Part shown: positions 24,181 through 30,285 of the stretch, in pieces | How the letters are laid out: each line of letters opens with the position of its first letter | Position numbering within the stretch: position 1 is the stretch's first letter | DNA from: DAINBT01 sp036732785 | GTDB taxonomy: Bacteria; Planctomycetota; Phycisphaerae; Sedimentisphaerales; SM23-30 | Direction of reading: 5' to 3' | DNA length: 30,285 nt | Assembly (NCBI GenBank): GCA_964537505.1 | Contig: CAZICK010000046.1 | Location: 1 to 30,285, forward strand | Notes under the pieces: model-generated | What the model was told of the DNA's origin: nothing | Databases searched by the model: none | Seen by the model: only the letters and a program-made list of their open reading frames with translations | Made by a program: the position numbers and the translations under genes

Positions 24181-25239
24181 TCAATTTATATTCAGTTCCT
24201 TCACCCAGATATTGCGATACCAAACCGCGTTGCCATGATTCTGTAAGTAAATCCCACCGGGTTTAGACTCTTCGGATACACCCGCTGCCGCCGTTGGACC
24301 GGGGATTTCTATATTGTCAAGAATCTCAACCCCATTATGTAAAACAGTCATGCGGGCATTTTGCACCTTTTTACCGGCATTGTCGAACCGCGGAGCATAA
24401 AACGTGATGTCGTACGTTTGCCACTGTAATGGTGGAGCACACATATTAATTTTCGGTCGGGCCACTCCATAAATACCGCCACACTCATTATCACGCCCTT
24501 CCAGACCATAGCTGTCCAGAACCTGAACTTCGTATTTGCCTTGCAGATATACTCCGCTATTGCCGCGACCCTGCCCTCGTGCCTCCGGTTGAAATGGCGT
24601 ACGAAACTCCAGATGCACTTGGCAGTCTTGAAAATCACGTTTGCTGATTATTGATCCGCTGCCAGGCTTAATTTCCATCGCGTCATCTATCAGGAGCCAT
24701 TGAATCGGACCGGATTCCCCGTGACATTGCCAGGCATCATAATTCTTGCCATCGAACAGCACCACCGCGTCTTTCGGCGGCTTGACGCCCAGCGTCGGCG
24801 AAAGCCGCTCCACTCTGTGCATCACAAATCGGCCATTTTCTTTGCCTTCGAATGCCCCGCTGAACGTATCCCATTCAATTGCTCCGCACCATTTAGTTTC
24901 GCCCAGCAGCCCTTTTTCTGCCTTTCCGACAAAAACCGCCATTCCACCCGAACGATAGCCGTCCATCAATACAAACGGCGGCTTAGCCGAATCAAACTCC
25001 CCCACAAGATTTACCCGATACCATCCGTTCCCAAGAGCGATAACCTGCGCCGCCAACGGCGTTTCCTTACCATCATTCAGAAACAGTTTCCCCTGCCAGT
25101 CACCCATAATCGGATCCACTCTGTCAGCAGTCTCCCCATCGCAGCTATTGTGAGACACAATATCCGTCGCGGCAAAAACAACAACAATCCCCAAAACCAA
25201 AACACCACTGACCTTACCATTTGCCTTACGTTTTTCCAT
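24181..25239 (-). CDS. DUF1080 (3-keto-disaccharide hydrolase type) secreted protein
   Basis: 352 aa. A hydrophobic N-terminal segment (about 11-27) suggests export. Residues about 40-150 are a separate beta-rich region (WQGKLFLNDGKETPLAAQV, then MDGYRSGGMAVFVGK). The DUF1080 domain spans about 158-350: VVLFDGKNYDAWQ, LIDDAMEIKPGSGSI, GNSGVYLQGKYEVQVLDSYG and WYRNIWVKEL. This concanavalin-like fold is abundant in planctomycetes; characterised members hydrolyse 3-keto-disaccharides, but many are unassigned. The ATG at 25239 follows AGGGAG at about 8 bases. It is the first gene of a pair with the phosphodiesterase-like lipoprotein. A role in periplasmic glycan breakdown is inferred only. Confidence 0.88.
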   Translation of the reverse strand: MEKRKANGKVSGVLVLGIVVVFAATDIVSHNSCDGETADRVDPIMGDWQGKLFLNDGKETPLAAQVIALGNGWYRVNLVGEFDSAKPPFVLMDGYRSGGMAVFVGKAEKGLLGETKWCGAIEWDTFSGAFEGKENGRFVMHRVERLSPTLGVKPPKDAVVLFDGKNYDAWQCHGESGPIQWLLIDDAMEIKPGSGSIISKRDFQDCQVHLEFRTPFQPEARGQGRGNSGVYLQGKYEVQVLDSYGLEGRDNECGGIYGVARPKINMCAPPLQWQTYDITFYAPRFDNAGKKVQNARMTVLHNGVEILDNIEIPGPTAAAGVSEESKPGGIYLQNHGNAVWYRNIWVKELNIN

Positions 25240-25364
25240 CGATCATCTCCCTAATATAAATGCCACTTTTCCCATACCCACATTAGAGCCACCCATGACC
25301 GGAATACAAGAGAAAAATACAATTTTCTTCAAGCCCTCTAAGGCCGAAATAAAATTCCCACTCC

Positions 25365-25395
25365 CTGTCATTGCCAGGAACGCAACGACACGCCA
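25365..25395. repeat. degenerate dispersed-repeat-like segment
   Basis: CTGTCATTGCCAGGAACGCA followed by ACGACACGCC resembles the widespread CTGTCATTGCGAGGAGCG type intergenic repeat. It sits in the 183-base gap between the restriction subunit and the DUF1080 gene, which otherwise shows nothing. Confidence 0.35.
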
Positions 25396-25411
25396 ATTTC
25401 ATAAATTTTTA

Positions 25412-25434
25412 CCCGCCAAATTCTATTTGCCGGG
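25412..25434 (-). terminator. hairpin at the 3-prime end of the restriction subunit gene
   Basis: On the - strand CCCGGCAAAT and ATTTGGCGGG pair with one mismatch around a 3-base loop that lies in the stop codon region. The following bases are AAAAATTT, not a T-run, so termination strength is doubtful. Confidence 0.35.
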
Positions 25435-28035
25435 GTTCTTCTCTATCATCTCGTACAAACTTTTCCTGAATTCATTTTCATCTTCATAATTATAAAAAGG
25501 AACGCCAATAAGTCTATATTTTTGTGTCTTTCGTTGCGTCTTAAATTCCAAGATATTACCCTTGAATTTTTCAGTTACTTCTCTAAGAAACTTTAATTTC
25601 CAACCTTCTTTACTATTCTTATAAGACCCTTGTGCGTCTTTAAATTGTTTTCCCTTTGGCTCAATAAACATCTGGTAAGTAAGTACATCCCCGTTTTTCT
25701 CCCTCAGGAAAAGGACAAAATCAGGTTCAAATGCCTGACCGTCGGGAAAGCTATAAATTTTGAAATGCCTTTCGTTACGGATAAGATATATCCCATCATA
25801 TTTCGTTTTCAACTCGTCCATCTCGCGATCCAGCGTTCGGACAAACGCTTTTTCCTCGCTGGTACCGTAATTGGCATTGAAAACATACCAGCCCTTATCG
25901 GAAACAAATTCTTCATCGCCGTCTGCTTTTTCACTACCCTCAATCAGTTTGAGATACTTAGGGTTCTCTGGAAATATTTCGGAAATATCCCCCGGATGAA
26001 ATTTCTCTGTCCCTTGATATTCGGTAATGTTCTTTCGTACTTCGGTTTCAATCTCACGCAGCAGACCCAACATCGCATCGAGTTTTGCTCTACTCGATAT
26101 TGCTGATGAATCTCCCTTAAAGGTAATCTCCAACCCACCCAGATAAGCATTGCCTTCTATAAATTCACGAACTGATGAAATATGTGGAAAATATCTATGT
26201 ATCGATTCAAAGGTGAAAAACGGATGTCTGGCAATGGCGTTATATACAATATTCTTTCCGATCTCCTTAACTTTCACGTCATTTCGCTTGGATTCAGCTA
26301 CCTTACCGACCTTGCCGTTTTCAGCCAGTATCGCATCGGATGAGCCCCGACCGCTGGCTATAGTATGCTCATAGTTGCGGCGAGTAACTCCCATATCCGC
26401 AAAAGACTTCACATATTGATAGTCATGAGGAACCTTTTCGTTGAGATAAATAAGGCCGTGTTTATAGAAATCCGTCGCCTTAAAGGAATCTTTAAGTTTT
26501 AATTCTTTCGTGATCTCCCGTTCGTCCATCATGCCTTCCTCAATCAAGGCTGTGCGAAGCTCGGAAATATAGCGGGAATCATTGATACTGTGATAATGCA
26601 GTTCCTCCAGAGCTCGCAATTCATTGCTAAGATCATTGTCATATTTTCGTTTGAACCGGTCATTATGTCCATCGGCCACAAAGGGGAAATACCGCGCCCC
26701 CCGCCCAATAAGCTGTGCTTCCGAAATGGTGGTTTTCCCGGGTTTACCAGCTTTTGAATCACGGGCCGTGTAGCAGCGGACAATATCAAACAAATTCAGT
26801 ACATCCCATCCCTCGTTCAATTTCTGAACCGCAAAAATCGCTCTTATCCCGTTATCCCTGTCCTCAAGTGAATTCAGCAGAATCTGCTGATTTTCTTTTT
26901 CCTTCTCCTCATTAACAGAGATACAACGGCTTGGGTCAAACTCCGCCTTTAATCGGGCCGCTAATTGATCGCTGGTAATATTGTTTTCACGGAAAAACCC
27001 AAAAGCTCGGTTTACCAAATCAATATCCGATTTCTTTCTTATCTGGTCAATGTCCGACGCTCCGATATTATCTATCATCGCATGAAAATTAGCTTTATTT
27101 TCCAGTGATTGAGCAATCGTCCTTTGAGCCTTGAATAAAATAACCGGCTTGAGGTTGATTCTATGTTTAGCCGCCACTTCCTGTTTATACTGGCTCAGAA
27201 TCAGGGCCTGAATGATCCGGTCTCTTTCCTCAAAATCCGCCTGAACAATATAAACATCCTTGGAATACCCGTCGTTGCGGAACTGCCGCAAATCGTAACG
27301 GTAAATAATCTTGTTGCGATACTTTTCGACAATGTTTTTATGTGCATAATCCAGCGTAGCCGTAAACTCCAGCAGAAGATTATCTTTATTCTGCTCAAAA
27401 ATACGCTGAACCGTCCCTTCCCAGTTTAACTCTTCAAAATCCTTATCCGATTTTGTGCTTACATTGATATGATGCGCCTCATCCGATAGCAGAACAATCT
27501 TTTTATCCTTGAAATCTTCATAAGTTAAAGCGTTCTCTTTCTCTGTGGTCAGATCGGAATGCAGCTTTTGAATGGTGGTGAAACAAATATTAATATCGTT
27601 CTCGTTGACGCCTTCAAAATTGGCAACCGGCGCCACATTGACCCGCTTCGTACCAAATCGGATATTTTCCCTGAAAAGAAACTTGGCCGATAGTGGATTG
27701 AGAAAATTATCCTTTGTCTTTTCAATAATATTAGTGGAATTGACAAAAAACAAAAAATTGCGATACCCCTTTTCATACAGATAAAGTATCAACCCCGCCA
27801 TAATCAGTGTCTTGCCGCTGCCGGTCGCCATATTAAACAGAAAATGCAAGGGCCAGTCTTTGCCGGGATAGCCCTTATCTATGCAGTGAAAGAAACGCCC
27901 AAACGCTTCCTCCTGATATGGACGCAACTCAAATCTTGGATTCAGATTATCTCTGAGAAAATCCGGAACATCCTTGTTCAACAATCCCAGTTCACAGGCC
28001 GAATCAAGCGTCTCATACAAAAATTTATCTGCCAT
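25423..28035 (-). CDS. res: Type III restriction enzyme, Res (helicase-nuclease) subunit
   Basis: 870 aa, close to the usual size of Res. The superfamily 2 helicase core has Walker A ATGSGKT (70-76), the DEAH box in LLSDEAHH (185-188), motif III EFTATLD and motif VI QLIGRGARYFPF. The C-terminal PD-(D/E)xK nuclease shows Asp772 in FEPDF, and Glu792 and Lys794 in IEPKGK. Known Type III enzymes need Mod for target recognition, use ATP for sliding or translocation, and cut when two unmethylated sites are correctly oriented. The ATG at 28035 lies 2 bases after the mod stop, so translation is coupled; a purine-rich AAGG directly precedes the start. All key motifs are intact. Shorter Mod-independent SF2 nucleases share some motifs, but the adjacent mod settles the assignment. 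Confidence 0.93.
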   Translation of the reverse strand: MADKFLYETLDSACELGLLNKDVPDFLRDNLNPRFELRPYQEEAFGRFFHCIDKGYPGKDWPLHFLFNMATGSGKTLIMAGLILYLYEKGYRNFLFFVNSTNIIEKTKDNFLNPLSAKFLFRENIRFGTKRVNVAPVANFEGVNENDINICFTTIQKLHSDLTTEKENALTYEDFKDKKIVLLSDEAHHINVSTKSDKDFEELNWEGTVQRIFEQNKDNLLLEFTATLDYAHKNIVEKYRNKIIYRYDLRQFRNDGYSKDVYIVQADFEERDRIIQALILSQYKQEVAAKHRINLKPVILFKAQRTIAQSLENKANFHAMIDNIGASDIDQIRKKSDIDLVNRAFGFFRENNITSDQLAARLKAEFDPSRCISVNEEKEKENQQILLNSLEDRDNGIRAIFAVQKLNEGWDVLNLFDIVRCYTARDSKAGKPGKTTISEAQLIGRGARYFPFVADGHNDRFKRKYDNDLSNELRALEELHYHSINDSRYISELRTALIEEGMMDEREITKELKLKDSFKATDFYKHGLIYLNEKVPHDYQYVKSFADMGVTRRNYEHTIASGRGSSDAILAENGKVGKVAESKRNDVKVKEIGKNIVYNAIARHPFFTFESIHRYFPHISSVREFIEGNAYLGGLEITFKGDSSAISSRAKLDAMLGLLREIETEVRKNITEYQGTEKFHPGDISEIFPENPKYLKLIEGSEKADGDEEFVSDKGWYVFNANYGTSEEKAFVRTLDREMDELKTKYDGIYLIRNERHFKIYSFPDGQAFEPDFVLFLREKNGDVLTYQMFIEPKGKQFKDAQGSYKNSKEGWKLKFLREVTEKFKGNILEFKTQRKTQKYRLIGVPFYNYEDENEFRKSLYEMIEKNPGK

Positions 28036-28037
28036 CC

Positions 28038-30062
28038 TTAACGGCCCTTCCCGTAAAATTCCCGGTTCAGCTTCTTATCCGCCTCGCTTACCTTGAAATC
28101 CGCATCCTCAATCTCCGAAAGATTCACATAAAGCTGGTTTTTATTGAGCAGCTCCACCAACAGCTTTTTCTGTTTATCCAGCCCGTTCTCCGTCTTGCCG
28201 ATCTCCCGAAAATCCCTAACCGCCTCTTCCGGCATCTCCGGATTCACATACCAATTCAAAAAACTATTCTCCGCTATTTCTTTCCATATATTCTCAAGCT
28301 CTTTTGATGTCTTGGCCGCCTGAATCTTGTCCATATAAATTTCATTGTATTTCATCAGTTCACAATAAATAAAATCACCCCCGCCTTGCCATTTGACTGC
28401 TTTGGAGATGCCGTCACTATCAAATTCTATTTCATCAAGAAACTTATCTTTCTTTTTAATCCTCTTACCGATAACGTTCTTTAGTCTTTCAACGGTAATC
28501 TCTTCAACATAGTCTAACTGTTCAACTGTTATGAACTGTCTCCCCATCTTGTGAGCGACTGCAGCTGTTGTGCCGCTACCGGAAAAGAAATCCATAACGA
28601 TATCTCCTTTTTCAGTTACGATATCAATGTAAAATTTAATGTATGATTCCGGTTTTTTACCATTTCTAAAAGGGACATTTCCTTCATTGGCCACATTGTT
28701 GTATTCTTTGTGGTAATCAAGAAAATTAGAATAGGGTGTTTGTGTCTCCTGTTTACTTACTGGTTTTCCCTGAAAATATCCTCCATTTTTATTCCCTTCA
28801 AAAGGAAGATGAAAGTACCTATGATCATGAATATCATCTCCTATTCCAGGTACTTTAAAAATGGTCCCAAAAGGATATTTTTTTTGCAAGGATTCTAAAT
28901 GTTTTACATAAAATCGCCCACTACTATTTTTTTCTCTTAAACTACCTCTAACACTAATCAGCTTAAGTTTTGACGAATTTGCAGCACCCTCTACGATTTC
29001 ATATTCATTTGGCTCAAAATACAAGCAATCCTTGTCGCCAAGTTTAATTTTTTTACCTTTGCTTAATTCTTTTACTTCACAGATATAAGCGTCTATTGTT
29101 TTCTCCTCACTTTTGGTTGGCATTTTTTGGGGATAGCATTTCCTATAAACTAAAGTATATTCGATTACATCATTAAATTCCTTATCGCCTGTCAATATTC
29201 TATCCGGGTGTCGAACTAAAGTATTAAAAGTACATAAATAGTTATCCCGCTTTAATAAATCATTCATTAAAACATTAATATACGCATGTTCATGAAAACT
29301 GCATTGAACCATTAACAATCCATCACTAGCAAGTAGGTGATGCGCGATCTCTAATCGGTTTTTCATAAAAGTAAGCCAAGCAGAGTGGTTGAAGCTATCG
29401 TTGTAACCAAAGGAATCGCTTCCTCTATTATAAGGTGGGTCGATATAAATTAGTTTCACCTTGCCACGGAATTGTTTTTTCAGTGTATGCAGTGTCAGCA
29501 GGTTATTGCCCTTGATAATCAGGTTTTCCCGGATTGTACCGTTCTCATCACGTTGTAATTCCGTTACTTTCTTTTCGCCATCTGGCGTATATCGCTTGAA
29601 GTTGGTCAATACTTTCGGATCGAACAGCCGGTCAATCTCATCCTGTGCCAGAATCTCATTAAAGAAAATCTCTTTGCGTTTTTCCTCTTCTTTGGTTTGC
29701 CCGCCTTCCAGTACGCAATCCTTATAAGGCCAGACAAGCGACACCTCGCCGCGCTCCCGCAAAAATTTGCCGTCAATCGTCAAACCAATTTTATTACAGA
29801 AGCGGGTATAAGAATTAGCGAGAAAATTTTTGTCGGACATGTACTCGATGAATGTATTGATATTAAAAATCCAGTGCCCTTCAATCTCATCGAAGAATTT
29901 TTTCTTTATCTCCGGCTTGCCCAGCAGCAGCTTGACCAGTTCCCGGTCAATCTTCCACGCCCGGTCGATCACTGCCGCCTTGACCAGTTCCCCTTCATCA
30001 TCCACAAAGCGAGAATCCGTTTTAAGTATCTCTATCAGTTTCTCATTAAAGTTCTTCGCCAT
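28038..30062 (-). CDS. mod: Type III DNA methyltransferase, Mod (adenine-N6, beta class) subunit
   Basis: 674 aa. Catalytic motif IV DPPY is at 208-211 (LIYIDPPYN). The AdoMet motif I (MDFFSGSGTTAAVAHKMG) comes later, at about 485-502, the order that defines beta-class amino-methyltransferases. The region between (about 260-470) should hold the target recognition domain. An N-terminal helical region (about 1-130) resembles EcoP15I-type Mod. It methylates adenine on one strand of a short asymmetric site and guides Res; the site cannot be predicted. The ATG at 30062 has AAAGGA 6 bases upstream. The central part of the gene (about 28620-29300) is plainly more AT-rich than both ends, consistent with exchange of the recognition domain. 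Confidence 0.93.
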   Translation of the reverse strand: MAKNFNEKLIEILKTDSRFVDDEGELVKAAVIDRAWKIDRELVKLLLGKPEIKKKFFDEIEGHWIFNINTFIEYMSDKNFLANSYTRFCNKIGLTIDGKFLRERGEVSLVWPYKDCVLEGGQTKEEEKRKEIFFNEILAQDEIDRLFDPKVLTNFKRYTPDGEKKVTELQRDENGTIRENLIIKGNNLLTLHTLKKQFRGKVKLIYIDPPYNRGSDSFGYNDSFNHSAWLTFMKNRLEIAHHLLASDGLLMVQCSFHEHAYINVLMNDLLKRDNYLCTFNTLVRHPDRILTGDKEFNDVIEYTLVYRKCYPQKMPTKSEEKTIDAYICEVKELSKGKKIKLGDKDCLYFEPNEYEIVEGAANSSKLKLISVRGSLREKNSSGRFYVKHLESLQKKYPFGTIFKVPGIGDDIHDHRYFHLPFEGNKNGGYFQGKPVSKQETQTPYSNFLDYHKEYNNVANEGNVPFRNGKKPESYIKFYIDIVTEKGDIVMDFFSGSGTTAAVAHKMGRQFITVEQLDYVEEITVERLKNVIGKRIKKKDKFLDEIEFDSDGISKAVKWQGGGDFIYCELMKYNEIYMDKIQAAKTSKELENIWKEIAENSFLNWYVNPEMPEEAVRDFREIGKTENGLDKQKKLLVELLNKNQLYVNLSEIEDADFKVSEADKKLNREFYGKGR

Positions 30063-30156
30063 CTTTTCCTTTCATGTTTTTCTTTATCTTTTGCCTCGTT
30101 TAATCTATGACAGATCACCCTTCTCTCACCAGCTTAATCCTTCGAACTTTCAAACC

Positions 30157-30176
30157 CCAAGGCCCTTAGACCTCGG
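30157..30176 (-). promoter_or_regulatory. stem-loop at the expected 5-prime end of the mod transcript
   Basis: CCGAGG and CCTTGG (with one G-U pair) flank an 8-base loop. The position coincides with the transcription start predicted from the promoter at 30184-30211. Confidence 0.3.
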
Positions 30177-30183
30177 TTCCCCC

Positions 30184-30211
30184 ATCCTAACCAATCCACC
30201 CCCACTGTCAA
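30184..30211 (-). promoter_or_regulatory. promoter candidate of the Type III restriction-modification operon
   Basis: A perfect TTGACA (30211-30206) is followed after 16 bases by TAGGAT (30189-30184), 4/6 to TATAAT. The leader would be about 115 bases to the mod ATG. Confidence 0.5.
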
Positions 30212-30242
30212 CAAAATCTCGCCCCCCCACCGACTCACCCAC

Positions 30243-30285
30243 CCTTCGCACCTTTCGCACTCTTCACACCTTTCGCACTTTTCTA
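30243..30285. repeat. degenerate 9-bp tandem repeat at the window edge
   Basis: Successive units CCTTCGCAC, CTTTCGCAC, TCTTCACAC, CTTTCGCAC and the start of a fifth unit. The repeat runs off the window, so its total length and whether it is coding are unknown. Confidence 0.6.

Overview
The window looks like a chromosomal segment of a planctomycete, most likely class Phycisphaerae. This is an inference from protein style. Five secreted proteins carry a Sec-type signal peptide and end in a single dockerin-like EF-hand followed by a Cys-containing tail (GDLTADCLVNLDDFA...WLNC). There is also a DUF1080 protein and a long-form Nif3-like protein. No rRNA, tRNA, CRISPR array, integrase or transposase was seen.

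Layout. (1) 381-8859, + strand: a signalling cluster of two paralogous hybrid-free sensor histidine kinases (one cytosolic with PAS domains, one membrane-bound with Cache, HAMP, PAS and GAF-like regions) and two response regulators with HDOD output domains, probably one operon. (2) 9115-9768, +: a separate NarL/LuxR-type regulator behind a near-consensus promoter; its phosphoacceptor Asp is replaced by Glu. (3) 9959-11979, -: a Nif3-like metalloprotein and a lipoprotein sialate O-acetylesterase-like SGNH hydrolase. (4) 12035-19298, -: four tandem paralogous secreted GLUG-type, Fn3-like, dockerin proteins, followed upstream by a related CBM-like dockerin protein (19455-20906). (5) 20907-21945: about 1 kb without a clear gene, G-poor on the + strand, with a degenerate duplicated small-ORF element. 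(6) 21946-25239, -: a single-domain response regulator, an alkaline-phosphatase-superfamily lipoprotein lacking expected metal ligands, and a DUF1080 protein. (7) 25423-30062, -: a complete Type III restriction-modification pair (mod then res, 2 bp apart) behind a TTGACA promoter.

How they work together. The first two blocks form a signalling island whose HDOD outputs act by protein contact rather than obvious DNA binding. The middle block is an envelope or extracellular island. The GLUG array is the most unusual part: each copy has its own promoter-like leader and terminator. N-terminal module types alternate along the array (X, Y, X, Y), while C-terminal halves match in neighbouring pairs, including a 595-bp tract read as identical between two copies. 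This points to gene conversion or unequal recombination building mosaic surface proteins. The Type III system at the right end is a defence module whose putative target-recognition region is visibly more AT-rich than its flanks.
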